Shown piece by piece: positions 18,661 to 26,981 of a DNA stretch of 42,841 nucleotides (positions are counted from its first letter, which is position 1; every line of letters starts with the position of its first letter). The notes beneath the pieces were generated by a model, which was not told the origin of the DNA, made no database searches, and saw only the letters and a program-made list of their open reading frames with translations. The translations under genes and the position numbers were made by a program. The DNA is from Opitutia bacterium (GTDB lineage: Bacteria; Verrucomicrobiota; Verrucomicrobiia; Opitutales; Seribacteraceae): assembly GCA_002721705.1 (NCBI GenBank), contig PBLJ01000070.1, positions 1-42,841 on the forward strand. The letters are read 5' to 3'.

Positions 18661-20220
18661 CTAACGATCCGTACCTTTCGGCAAGTTCAAGGGCTCCAGG
18701 AAACTCTCGACGAGGTTCACTACGTCCTGATTGTAGATACCTATCAACAGCACCACGGCAGCAGATAGCAGAAGAGGGATGAGCATGGAAAGAGGAGCCT
18801 CGTCGAAACGAGTCTCGTTTTCCGGTAAATCCAGATCGCCATGACCATGACCAAACTCCTCGCCGCTTTCCTTCACGGCCAAATGGATGCGTTCGATGAG
18901 CCGGAAAAATAGCACTACCATCACCATGGTGGAGAACAAGAGGGCCACCACGTATTCCCAACGTTCCGCCAACATACCGCCGGTAATGAGATACCATTTG
19001 CTGAAGAACCCGCAAGTGGGGGGTAGCCCGATGATGGAGAAACCACCCACGAAAAAGCCCGTCATGGTGAGCGGCATGCGGCGAAAGAGACCTTTGAGGC
19101 CATCGAAGTGCGAAGTGCCCACCTTGCGCAAGATGATGCCGGCTCCGAGAAACAGGCAGAGCGTCATGCAGGCATCGCTGATGACGTGAAAAATGGATCC
19201 AACCAAGCCATAGTAGTTGTAAATCCAAACGCCCCCTACCATGTAACCCACTTCCGCCACGATCAAGTAGGTCAGCATCTTCTTTAGGTCGCGCTGAGCC
19301 AAGGCCATGGTCGCGGCGCAGACGATGGCAACCACCACCAGCCAAGGCAAAAGTTTAGTCCAAAGAGTCTCTTCAAAGGAAAAGTCCACCCCGAACACGG
19401 TCAGCGTCATGCGGATCATGACGTAAATCATGACCTTCGTGACCAAGGGAGCCAAAAGACAGGAGGTGGAGGTGGGGGCATGGGAATAGGCGTTGGGCAA
19501 CCATGCATGGAAGGGAAAGAAGGCCATCTTGATCAGAATGCCCAAGCCGATGAATACGAAGGCAACCTGCATGGTAGCGGAATCAGCCAGATCCTGTTGG
19601 ACGATTACCTCCTGGATACCCACCATGTTGAGGGTGCCTGTCTTCATGTAGAGGTAACCCACGCCCAATAGGTAGAAAGAAGCCCCAATGGTGCCTAGTA
19701 TGACGTAGTTGAAGGTCGCGGCGGCGGCCCGAGCGGAACCCATCGCGATTAGGCCGTATCCCGTGAGAGCCGCTACCTCGATCAAAACGTACAGATTGAA
19801 GGCGTCGCCGGTTAGGCATATTCCGGCAAGACCCGTTACCTGCAGCAGGAAAAGAGTGTAGAAAGGCCCTTCCTTCTCGGGCGTTTCCTCGGAAACCGTC
19901 AACTTGGAATACAAGGCGACCAAAAAGGCCACGCCGATGACGACCAGCATGATGAGGGTACCGAGCAAGTCGGCTCGGAATTCGATCCCAACTCCTCGCG
20001 GATAAGAATCAAGGGTCCAACCTCCAAGGAGGTAGGAAATTTCATGCGATTCGCTCGCCACGACCCGTCGCAAGGTCTCGATTCCGCCCCACAAGGCGCC
20101 TCCGAGAGAAACGACTGCGACGGGATGGCAAAGAGCCCGCTTGGCTCCCCCTAGAAAGGTACAGAGAACTGCGCCGAACAACGGACAAGCAAAGATAAGG
20201 GCTATGGAATTCTCGCTCAT
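18661..20220 (-). CDS. mnhD: Mrp-type antiporter subunit D (module 1)
   Basis: A 519-residue polytopic protein, the best MnhD match of the three modules because it directly follows mnhC as in classical mrp operons. E148 in YVLIEVAALTGYGL and K231 in LIKMAFFPFHAWLPNAYSHAP are the conserved TM5/TM7 pair. GFSIIGLPPTCGFFSKWYL is the usual TM12-region motif. A hydrophilic insert near residue 450 contains HGHGDLDLPE. It probably exchanges Na+ or other cations for protons within the complex. It starts three bases after the mnhC stop. Confidence 0.9.
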   Translation of the reverse strand: MSENSIALIFACPLFGAVLCTFLGGAKRALCHPVAVVSLGGALWGGIETLRRVVASESHEISYLLGGWTLDSYPRGVGIEFRADLLGTLIMLVVIGVAFLVALYSKLTVSEETPEKEGPFYTLFLLQVTGLAGICLTGDAFNLYVLIEVAALTGYGLIAMGSARAAAATFNYVILGTIGASFYLLGVGYLYMKTGTLNMVGIQEVIVQQDLADSATMQVAFVFIGLGILIKMAFFPFHAWLPNAYSHAPTSTSCLLAPLVTKVMIYVMIRMTLTVFGVDFSFEETLWTKLLPWLVVVAIVCAATMALAQRDLKKMLTYLIVAEVGYMVGGVWIYNYYGLVGSIFHVISDACMTLCLFLGAGIILRKVGTSHFDGLKGLFRRMPLTMTGFFVGGFSIIGLPPTCGFFSKWYLITGGMLAERWEYVVALLFSTMVMVVLFFRLIERIHLAVKESGEEFGHGHGDLDLPENETRFDEAPLSMLIPLLLSAAVVLLIGIYNQDVVNLVESFLEPLNLPKGTDR

Positions 20221-20223
20221 GCC

Positions 20224-20814
20224 TTACGCTTTCTTCGCCTTTCTCTTTTTCGAGGCGCCCTTCTTGGACTTGGGGGAACCTTTGGTCGAAGGAATGCCTT
20301 GAGACTCTTCCATGATGGCCTTCATCACCTCGTCTTCCTCGATCGTACCGTAAGCCCGGTAAATGCGTTGCACCACCGCAAGAGCCACACCCAAGGTAGC
20401 CACTCCCACCACGATCGCGGTAAGCATGAGAACGTGCGGCAGGGGGTTGGCGTATTGCCGCGTTTGCTCGTCGGTGAGAGCTTGCACCTCGTGATGATCG
20501 TCATGAGCATCGGCGGAGGCTGAAGACGAAGCGTTGGCATCCTTCGGTTTGTGATCGGCATGATCTTCAGCATGGTGTCCGTGAGGATCGTGCTCTGGCT
20601 TGTAAATCGGTATGCTGGCGCCCTCTTTCACGCCCAATGATACGTAAAACAAGATGATGGCGGTCTGGAAAATGGACATCCCGATGAGCTTCTTGATCAA
20701 GTTGTTCTTCGCGATCATCGCGTAGAGCCCGATCAACAGAAGCACCACGTAAATGCAGTAGTTGAATCGCTCCACAAGGAGTTCGCGCAACAGGCCACCG
20801 TCTTCTCCGAACAT
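20224..20814 (-). CDS. mnhC: Mrp-type antiporter subunit C with His-rich insertion and Lys-rich tail
   Basis: A NuoK-like subunit with three transmembrane helices (about residues 18-36, 42-62 and 125-147). It has the family's LIGLYAMIAKNNLIKKLIG and PHVLMLTAIVVGVA segments. At 196 residues it is far longer than the usual ~110. One reason is a loop between helices 2 and 3 (about residues 74-109) holding nine histidines and many acidic residues. The other is an extended C-terminus ending in a lysine-rich tail (SKKGASKKRKAKKA). The loop could bind metal or sense pH; this is inference. It lies 21 bases after mnhB. Confidence 0.9.
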   Translation of the reverse strand: MFGEDGGLLRELLVERFNYCIYVVLLLIGLYAMIAKNNLIKKLIGMSIFQTAIILFYVSLGVKEGASIPIYKPEHDPHGHHAEDHADHKPKDANASSSASADAHDDHHEVQALTDEQTRQYANPLPHVLMLTAIVVGVATLGVALAVVQRIYRAYGTIEEDEVMKAIMEESQGIPSTKGSPKSKKGASKKRKAKKA

Positions 20815-20835
20815 GATACTTCGTTTCCCAGGGTG

Positions 20836-21594
20836 TTAGAGACCGCCCTCGAGTCGCCCTTTGGAGGAAAGGCTCGCATAAATGGCGAACATCACGGTGG
20901 TAACGGTGAAAGCCACGCCGATCTCGACGCCCAGCATGGCATGGTAACGGGCCATTTCGCGAGATACTGGAAAGATCGTCGACAACTCCGCGTAATCGAG
21001 GAACTCACCACCTAGAAACATTGCAAGCAAGCCTATGCCTGCGTAAATCAATATCCCCACCCCGGCCAAGAGGATGGCGCGATCGACCGAGAGCCTGTCC
21101 ATGGCGCGAGGCAAGTCCCAAGCCAAGGCTACGAGGATGAAACTCGCTCCCATGATGACCCCGCCCTGGAAACCTCCACCCGGACTGACGTGGCCATGAG
21201 CCAAGACGTAGAAAGCGAACAATTGAATGATGGGAACCAGCAACCGCACCGTATGGGTAACGATCAGGTCGGGCGCATCATCTACCTCGTCCTTTCGTTT
21301 GCCAGGGGTCTTGGTCGCATCCTTTCCGGTCAGCTTGAGGATAGCGAGAATGGCTATACCGGCGATGAAGATGACGACCGTCTCGAACATCGTGTCGAAA
21401 CCTCGGTAATCGGCCAACACCGCGGTCACCATGTTGGGCACCTCGGTATCGACACCGGTTTCGGCAATGAAATGCTTGGACACGTCGGAATCACTGGCAG
21501 GGGATTCAGGGTCTCCCCATGCAGCAAAATCAGTCGCCGCGTAAAGTAACAACCCACCGGTCAGGACGACCACCGCTACAGCCAGTTTGCGCAT
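20836..21594 (-). CDS. mnhB: Mrp-type antiporter subunit B with N-terminal MbhE-like segment
   Basis: A 252-residue membrane protein. The first ~90 residues resemble the end of MrpA (MbhE-like), with NMVTAVLADYRGFDTMFE, the usual junction to the MrpA C-terminus. The remainder is the MnhB domain, with AHGHVSPGGGFQGGVIMG as its signature. This is therefore an MbhE-MnhB fusion and complements the separate MbhD-like gene just upstream; together they replace the C-terminal part of a classical MrpA. Its ATG shares one base with the stop of the MbhD-like gene (TGATG). Confidence 0.88.
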   Translation of the reverse strand: MRKLAVAVVVLTGGLLLYAATDFAAWGDPESPASDSDVSKHFIAETGVDTEVPNMVTAVLADYRGFDTMFETVVIFIAGIAILAILKLTGKDATKTPGKRKDEVDDAPDLIVTHTVRLLVPIIQLFAFYVLAHGHVSPGGGFQGGVIMGASFILVALAWDLPRAMDRLSVDRAILLAGVGILIYAGIGLLAMFLGGEFLDYAELSTIFPVSREMARYHAMLGVEIGVAFTVTTVMFAIYASLSSKGRLEGGL

Positions 21595-21845
21595 CAGTCC
21601 GAAGAATCCCTTTTAACGTTGAAAACCGTGGCTATGAGGAACACCGCGCTTACGCCGGCGCCTACGGCGGCTTCCGTGAAGGCCACGTCCACGGCCCCCA
21701 TTTCCGCCCAAAGCAAGCACATCAGGAAGCTGTATATGCCAAAGACAACGGATGCGATGAGGAGATCCTTGACGCGCAAGGCAATGACCGCCGCCACGAC
21801 GAGGAAGACCAAGATGAAAACGTTGAATAATTCCAAGCCGCTCAT
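21594..21845 (-). CDS. MbhD-like (DUF4040) subunit of the antiporter
   Basis: An 83-residue membrane protein starting MSGLELFNVFIL. The ATG at 21845 overlaps the mnhG stop (ATGA), which fixes the start. A longer open frame upstream is not coding. The segment AEMGAVDVAFTEAAVGAGV is the hallmark of the MbhD/MrpA C-terminal domain, which contributes conserved acidic residues to the ion path. In Bacillus-type Mrp it is part of MrpA; here it is its own gene. Confidence 0.85.
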   Translation of the reverse strand: MSGLELFNVFILVFLVVAAVIALRVKDLLIASVVFGIYSFLMCLLWAEMGAVDVAFTEAAVGAGVSAVFLIATVFNVKRDSSD

Positions 21846-22255
21846 TTCTTTTTCGCGCCTCCTTTCTTTTTCCTTTTGGGGTTGTTCGTCACTGGCTCGA
21901 TTCCATCCTCGAATCCCGCCCGCATGAGAGCATGCGTACTGGTCGGGCTCGTCAGCATGATGAATAGCACGATCCCAAAAATCTTCAGCAGCAGGAGCCA
22001 ACCTAGGGCGGAAAAGTCATCGAAGGTAATGAGGGCGAACCCCAGGAGAATCAGTAAGCTGGAAAGCGTATCTCCCTTGCCCGCTGCATGCATGCGCGTG
22101 TAGAAGTCGGGGAAGCGAAAAAGCCCCACCGCTGCCCCGAGGAAAAAGAGCAACCCCAAACCCGCCAAGGTCATGCCGCAAATTTCCAATCTGGAAAGCT
22201 CTGCCTGGACGGATTCATCCACAACCGGAGCATTCGCCAAGAAAAGAAAACTCAT
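21842..22255 (-). CDS. mnhG: Mrp-type antiporter subunit G
   Basis: A 137-residue protein with three hydrophobic helices and the MnhG signature GLFRFPDFYTRMHAAGKGDT. It ends in a lysine-rich cytosolic tail (KRKKKGGAKKK) not typical of the family. Overlaps of four bases with mnhF upstream and with the MbhD-like gene downstream show tight translational coupling. Confidence 0.92.
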   Translation of the reverse strand: MSFLFLANAPVVDESVQAELSRLEICGMTLAGLGLLFFLGAAVGLFRFPDFYTRMHAAGKGDTLSSLLILLGFALITFDDFSALGWLLLLKIFGIVLFIMLTSPTSTHALMRAGFEDGIEPVTNNPKRKKKGGAKKK

Positions 22256-22578
22256 GATGCCTTGGCCCCCTTCTTTCGAGATGAACCACGACTGGTTTTC
22301 TCTTCAGGCATGGGTTTTGTGCGATTCAAGAAACGAGCCACCGCTAGCGAACCCACGAAATTCAACAAGGCATAGGTCAGGGCGAAATCGACGAACATTT
22401 CGACCCTGTTGAACAAGACGCCGATGATCACCAGTAAGACCGCCGTTTTGGTGCCGATAACGTTCACTGCCACCAAGCGGTCGAAACTGGTGGGCCCGAC
22501 CGCCACGCGGTACAGCGCGGGCAACATCAAGACAAACAGAGCAACGCCTGCGCATACAGTGAATTCCTCCGTAGTCAC
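22252..22578 (-). CDS. mnhF: Mrp-type antiporter subunit F
   Basis: A 108-residue protein with three transmembrane helices and the MnhF motif RVAVGPTSFDRLVAVNVIGT. The last ~15 residues form a basic tail (SRGSSRKKGAKAS) resembling those on MnhG and MnhC. It overlaps mnhE and mnhG by four bases each. Confidence 0.92.
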   Translation of the reverse strand: MTTEEFTVCAGVALFVLMLPALYRVAVGPTSFDRLVAVNVIGTKTAVLLVIIGVLFNRVEMFVDFALTYALLNFVGSLAVARFLNRTKPMPEEKTSRGSSRKKGAKAS

Positions 22579-23075
22579 GTCGCCAGCTCCGGTTCGAAGA
22601 TCGCAGCCACGCGTTCCTCCATCTCTCCCGAGAGCAAGTCCTTCTCCACCGCCTCGCTGATGGCATGCACCAAGAATTGGTTTTTCTTTATCTGGATCGT
22701 GATGGTGCCAGGCGTCAGGGTGATGGAGTTGGCGAAGACGAATTTTGCAAAATCGGATTTAAGCTTGGTCTTCAGTTTCACCACGCGGGGCGACATTTCC
22801 TTCTGTCCCTCCCGGGTCATGGCCAACTTGAAAACGTGGGCGTTGGCCAACACGATTTGCCAAAGCAACCAAAAGACGTACCCAATGAAACCAAAGGTCT
22901 CGGACAAACGGACGCTCAAGTCCTTCTTGCGATCCTTGAAAAGCAAGTCTTGCGACAAAAGGGTTACAACCAGGGCGGAGAAGACACCCAAGCCCAAGTG
23001 GAATGCATCGAATTTGCCTGAAAGCACCACCCATGCTCCGAGCAGCAAAACGAAAATGGATATTCGATAACCCAT
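22575..23075 (-). CDS. mnhE: Mrp-type antiporter subunit E
   Basis: The first gene of the antiporter operon, 166 residues. It has N-terminal hydrophobic helices (FVLLLGAWVVLSGKFDAFHL) and the MnhE motif FANSITLTPGTITIQI, followed by a soluble C-terminal part. There is no alternative upstream start. The ATG lies only six bases after a good -10 hexamer, so the mRNA may be leaderless. Confidence 0.92.
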   Translation of the reverse strand: MGYRISIFVLLLGAWVVLSGKFDAFHLGLGVFSALVVTLLSQDLLFKDRKKDLSVRLSETFGFIGYVFWLLWQIVLANAHVFKLAMTREGQKEMSPRVVKLKTKLKSDFAKFVFANSITLTPGTITIQIKKNQFLVHAISEAVEKDLLSGEMEERVAAIFEPELAT

Positions 23076-23081
23076 AGTGCA

Positions 23082-23109
23082 AGATTAGTTCGACGAAAGC
23101 GGCTATCAA
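23082..23109 (-). promoter_or_regulatory. Promoter of the mnh antiporter operon
   Basis: On the minus strand TTGATA (23104-23109) and TAATCT (23082-23087) are 16 bases apart. The mnhE ATG begins seven bases beyond the -10 end, where transcription would normally start, and no Shine-Dalgarno can fit in between. Confidence 0.6.
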
Positions 23110-23170
23110 AAGGGTTCTTGAAAAAAAACCAAGTCGGAAAGAAGCAACATTTCTCTAAATTGCATGCCAG

Positions 23171-24214
23171 TCACTGCTCGAGGGTCGAATCCCCCAAGGA
23201 ATGAATGAACGAAAGAAAAGCCGTGAAGAGGAACAAGGCGACCAGTTGGTGAATGATAGGTAAGACAATCCGCACGTCGGGAAGAAAAAGAAGAGTCGAT
23301 ACACCGAGGGCAAACTGCACCAATACCAAAACCAGCAACCAGATTGCATTGCGATGCTGGGTTGCATCCAAAAGACCGGAGCGAAGGGCAAACGCCCCCA
23401 ACCCAACCGTGGCCATGGTGAGGCAAGTGCCTATCCAGCGATGAATGAACTGCATGGTGAACGGATCCTCCAGGAGATTCCTCCAAAATGGTTCCTGCTG
23501 AAAGAGAAATGCCGGAACCCATTCAACGCCCATTCGGGGAAAAGTGTTAAAGCCGTAACCTGCCTTCAACCCGGAGACGAAGGCGCCGTAAATCACCTGC
23601 AGGCAAAACACGCCCAACAAAATCATGGCCCAGAAACGCAGTTTGCAAAGGCCACCGCCACGCTCCTTTCCTTTGTGCAGGTCAAGGATCATCCACCAAG
23701 CCAAACCGAACAAAGCGAAGGCCAACGAAAGATGAAGGGCCAAACGATAGTGACTCACCTTGACCAAGGTAGTTCCCGGATCCACGCCGCTCTTCACCAT
23801 GTACCAACCAATCAGCCCTTGTAAAACAACCAAGACAACCAAGCACAGTCCCTTGATCTTCAATGCCTTGCTTAATTTATCCTTCCACAGGAGCCAAAGG
23901 TATGGAAGCAAGCAAATCAAGCCAACCAAACGGCCTAGAATACGGTGCAAATACTCCCAGAAGAAGATGCTCTTGAATTCATCCATCGTCGTGGCAACGC
24001 CGGTGTATTTGCCTTGGGGAATCTGCTGGTAGCTAGCGAAAACCTCCTCCCAATCAGCATCTGTGAGAGGAGGCAAAATACCCATCACGGGACGCCAATC
24101 GACCATCGACAAACCCGAGTCGGTCAAACGCGTGATTCCACCGACCACCATAATGATCGCAACGCCGATGCAGATGCATCGCAACCAAAGCAGGATTGAA
24201 TCTGTTTTCCCCAC
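23171..24214 (-). CDS. ctaA: Haem A synthase, COX15/CtaA family
   Basis: An integral membrane enzyme that oxidises the haem O methyl group to make haem A for aa3-type cytochrome oxidases. It has eight hydrophobic helices and the COX15-type (mitochondrial/alphaproteobacterial-like) features LSMVDWRPVMGILPPL and FFWEYLHRILGRLVGL. Paired haem-ligand histidines lie in YLHR, LALHLS, QFIHRW and IIHQL. The GTG at 24214 is chosen because an ideal AGGAGGT ends seven bases before it. The GTG at 24223 overlaps that ribosome site and is rejected. No cytochrome oxidase or haem O synthase gene lies nearby. It begins 22 bases after the molybdoenzyme gene. Confidence 0.92.
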   Translation of the reverse strand: MGKTDSILLWLRCICIGVAIIMVVGGITRLTDSGLSMVDWRPVMGILPPLTDADWEEVFASYQQIPQGKYTGVATTMDEFKSIFFWEYLHRILGRLVGLICLLPYLWLLWKDKLSKALKIKGLCLVVLVVLQGLIGWYMVKSGVDPGTTLVKVSHYRLALHLSLAFALFGLAWWMILDLHKGKERGGGLCKLRFWAMILLGVFCLQVIYGAFVSGLKAGYGFNTFPRMGVEWVPAFLFQQEPFWRNLLEDPFTMQFIHRWIGTCLTMATVGLGAFALRSGLLDATQHRNAIWLLVLVLVQFALGVSTLLFLPDVRIVLPIIHQLVALFLFTAFLSFIHSLGDSTLEQ

Positions 24215-24221
24215 GACAATC

Positions 24222-24228
24222 ACCTCCT
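24222..24228 (-). promoter_or_regulatory. Shine-Dalgarno that decides the ctaA start
   Basis: AGGAGGT on the minus strand, seven bases before GTG 24214. Most genes in this window lack a site this strong. Confidence 0.7.
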
Positions 24229-24236
24229 GTTGAGTT

Positions 24237-26537
24237 TCAAGCCGCTTCTATCGTTACCACGATGGATTTGGAAGTCGGCGTCTTGCTCACTCGAGCCGTG
24301 CTTTCGAGAGGAACGAGGACGTTGGTTTCCGGGAAGTAGGCGGCTGCACACCCGCGAGGAATTTCATAGGGAATCGCTAAAAAGAGTTGGGCTCGCCTCT
24401 TCTTTCCTTGCCAGTGACTGGTGACGTCGACGGGTTGCTCGGCCGCAATTTCTCGCTCCGCCATGTCTTCGGGGTTGAGGAAGATCACGCGCCGCTCGTT
24501 GCGGACACCGCGGTAGCGATCATCCATGCCGTAAATGGTGGTATTGAACTGGTCATGGCTACGGATGGTCATGAGAATCAGTTGTCCTTTTTCCAAGGCA
24601 ATTGGCTCCAAGGAGTGAATACTAAAAGGGGCTTTGCCTTCGGCATCGGCAAAGACCTGGTTCTTGGCTGGATTGGGAAGATAAAAGCCGCCCGGTTCCT
24701 GAACTCTCCGCTCAAAATCCTCGAAACCCGGTATCACTTTCTCAATGCGAGCTCGAACGAGTGCGTAGTTTTTGCCAAAATCATCCCATGAAGTATCGCC
24801 GTTCGCTTCGAGCGTTGCCTTGGCCACACCACAAACAATGGCAGGTTCACTTCGCAGGGCATCGGAAACGGGCGCCAATTTACCACGGGAAGAGTGCACG
24901 ATGCCCATGGAATTCTCAACCGTGACGAATTGGTCGCGATCCACCTCGCTTCGGCCCAAGCAAGGTAAAATGAGGGCCTGCTTACCAGTCACGAGATGAC
25001 TTCGGTTCAACTTGGTGGAAACCTGGACCGAGAGTCGACAACGACGCAACCCTGCCGCCACCACCTCGACGTCGGGAGATGCGGACAGAAAATTGCCGCC
25101 CAAGGCAAAAAACACTTTGGCTTTGCCATCACGCATGGCGGCAATGGATGCAACCGTATCCAAACCGGGCTCGCGAGGAGGCTCGAATTTGAATTCCTTT
25201 CCCAAGGCGTCGAGAAAAGCGGGAGGCATATTGGTGGCGATACCCATGGTACGGTCACCTTGCACGTTGCTGTGTCCACGCACGGGACACAATCCGGCTC
25301 CCGGCTTGCCGACGTTTCCTCGCAAGAGATGTAAATTAACGATTTCCTGAATACCTCCCACCGCCGTCTTGTGTTGGGTCAGTCCCATGGCCCAACAGGA
25401 AATCACCGAATCGGCTTCCCAATAAACGCGAGCCGCCGTTTCAATTTCATCGCGGGCAAGCCCACTTTGTTTCTCAATATCCTCCCAACTCACTGCCGCG
25501 AGCTCTCTCTTCCATTCCTCGAAACCCGTCGTCCTCTTCTCGATGAACGCGTGGTCAACCACCTCGCCGGGCCGGTTCTCCTCCTCGGTTAACATTGCCT
25601 TCTGCATACCCTTTAGAAGAGCCATGTCCCCATTGATGCGAACTTGCAGGAAATGAGAGGTCAAAGGCGTGGCCATACCAAGAAGTCCTCTTGCTTCCTG
25701 TGGATGAGCGAAGGCCAGCAGCCCGGCCTCCCGGAGCGGATTCACAGCCACGATGCGACAACCTTTCCGCTTTGCGGACTGCAGCGAGCTCAACATCCTC
25801 GGATGATTCGTACCGGGATTCTGGCCAAATATGAAGATCGCTTCCGCTTTCTCGAAATCATCCAGCGAAACCGTCCCTTTGCCAATGCCAATGGTGGGCT
25901 TGAGGGCAGCTCCACTGGACTCATGACACATGTTGGAACAATCCGGCAAGTTGTTCGTTCCATACATACGGGCAAAAAGTTGATAGAGAAAAGCGGCCTC
26001 GTTGACGGTACGTCCGGAAGTGTAGAAAACCGCCTCGTCGGGAGAATCCAGGGCGTTCAGCTCGTCGGACACCAAACGAAAAGCTGAATCCCATGAGATT
26101 GGTTCGTAATGGGTGGCTCCCTTGCGAAGAACGACGGGCTCCGTCAAACGTCCTTGTAACTCATGCCAATGATCCGATTTCGCGGCCAGATCGGCAACGG
26201 ACCAACGCCGAAAGAAATTCGCATCGCATCGTTTCTTGTTGGCAGCCTCGGAAGCAATCGCCTTGGCTCCATTTTCACAAAATTCGGTCTTGGCGCGATG
26301 ACCGTCGGGATCGGGCCAAGCGCAACTGGGACAATCGAAGCCGTCCTTTTGGTTGAGCCCAAGCCAAGAAGAAGCGGCCCGACCGAAACTGGATTCCCGC
26401 AGGGCGTGTTTCAAGGAGTGCCTGACGGCTGCGAAGCCCGCCGCCGCCTTGGCCGGCTCACTCAAACGCAAATCGCCAAGCTCCTCGGGGTTTACCTCAG
26501 AGACTTCATCGCGCGAATCAGTTGCACCAGTAGCCAT
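24237..26537 (-). CDS. FdhF/YdeP-family molybdopterin oxidoreductase
   Basis: A 766-residue molybdopterin-guanine-dinucleotide enzyme of the formate dehydrogenase alpha-like (FdhF/YdeP) group. DCPSCAWPDPDGHR, with C69, C72 and C87, opens the protein in place of a classical four-Cys 4Fe-4S site. NMCHESSG (C204) sits where FdhF has selenocysteine and is the likely molybdenum ligand. FIFGQNPGTNHPRM, CWAMGLTQHKT and GHSNVQGDRTMG are cofactor-binding motifs. There is no Tat or Sec signal, so it is probably cytoplasmic. The activity of this subgroup is not established; acid resistance has been proposed for E. coli YdeP. The fdhD gene three genes upstream supports a sulfurated Mo cofactor. The ATG at 26537 is preferred over a TTG nine bases earlier. 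Confidence 0.88.
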   Translation of the reverse strand: MATGATDSRDEVSEVNPEELGDLRLSEPAKAAAGFAAVRHSLKHALRESSFGRAASSWLGLNQKDGFDCPSCAWPDPDGHRAKTEFCENGAKAIASEAANKKRCDANFFRRWSVADLAAKSDHWHELQGRLTEPVVLRKGATHYEPISWDSAFRLVSDELNALDSPDEAVFYTSGRTVNEAAFLYQLFARMYGTNNLPDCSNMCHESSGAALKPTIGIGKGTVSLDDFEKAEAIFIFGQNPGTNHPRMLSSLQSAKRKGCRIVAVNPLREAGLLAFAHPQEARGLLGMATPLTSHFLQVRINGDMALLKGMQKAMLTEEENRPGEVVDHAFIEKRTTGFEEWKRELAAVSWEDIEKQSGLARDEIETAARVYWEADSVISCWAMGLTQHKTAVGGIQEIVNLHLLRGNVGKPGAGLCPVRGHSNVQGDRTMGIATNMPPAFLDALGKEFKFEPPREPGLDTVASIAAMRDGKAKVFFALGGNFLSASPDVEVVAAGLRRCRLSVQVSTKLNRSHLVTGKQALILPCLGRSEVDRDQFVTVENSMGIVHSSRGKLAPVSDALRSEPAIVCGVAKATLEANGDTSWDDFGKNYALVRARIEKVIPGFEDFERRVQEPGGFYLPNPAKNQVFADAEGKAPFSIHSLEPIALEKGQLILMTIRSHDQFNTTIYGMDDRYRGVRNERRVIFLNPEDMAEREIAAEQPVDVTSHWQGKKRRAQLFLAIPYEIPRGCAAAYFPETNVLVPLESTARVSKTPTSKSIVVTIEAA

Positions 26538-26585
26538 GCTTTCCAAGAAAACCCTAAAGAGGGCAAACTCAACCCAAACCGACCC

Positions 26586-26975
26586 TTAGGCCTCGACTTT
26601 CCAGTTGTCTCGATCAATCACCTCGATGAGGTAACCGTTCGGGTCATTGAAGAAGAATCGCTCGAATGGAGTGGGACGCAAAGGCGGTTGAATGGGAATG
26701 CCATAGTCGCGCGGCAGTTTCTCCTTGATATCGGTTAGTCGTTGGGCCGAGACGAAGAAGGCGAAGTGTCGGCCGTATTCCTTTTCGAAGGGAGAAGGTT
26801 CGAAGTCATTGATTCCCAATACGTGCATCTGGGCGCCGGCCCCCAAGTCGAGCCATCGAACCTCAACCTCCACGTTGTCCGGAACCGGAAGCTCATCCCA
26901 CCCCATGACGTCGAGGAAGAACTTCGTGGTGCCGTCCACGTCACGCGTGGCGATGGTGAAATGGGCAAGGCTCAT
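26586..26975 (-). CDS. VOC (glyoxalase/bleomycin resistance/dioxygenase) superfamily protein
   Basis: A 129-residue protein with the paired beta-alpha-beta-beta-beta repeats of the vicinal oxygen chelate fold. An N-terminal AHFTIATRDVDGTTKFFLDVMGW carries a histidine metal-ligand candidate. The second half has FFNDPNGYLIEVIDR, with the usual C-terminal glutamate ligand. It could be a lyase, dioxygenase or resistance-type binder; the substrate is not predictable. It lies six bases after the metallophosphoesterase and 48 before the molybdoenzyme gene on the same strand. Confidence 0.85.
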   Translation of the reverse strand: MSLAHFTIATRDVDGTTKFFLDVMGWDELPVPDNVEVEVRWLDLGAGAQMHVLGINDFEPSPFEKEYGRHFAFFVSAQRLTDIKEKLPRDYGIPIQPPLRPTPFERFFFNDPNGYLIEVIDRDNWKVEA

Positions 26976-26981
26976 GGCATC

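Noticed and set aside
21846..22001. N-terminal extension of the MbhD-like frame
   Set aside because: Runs through mnhG in another frame; the ATG at 21845 overlapping the mnhG stop is the natural start.
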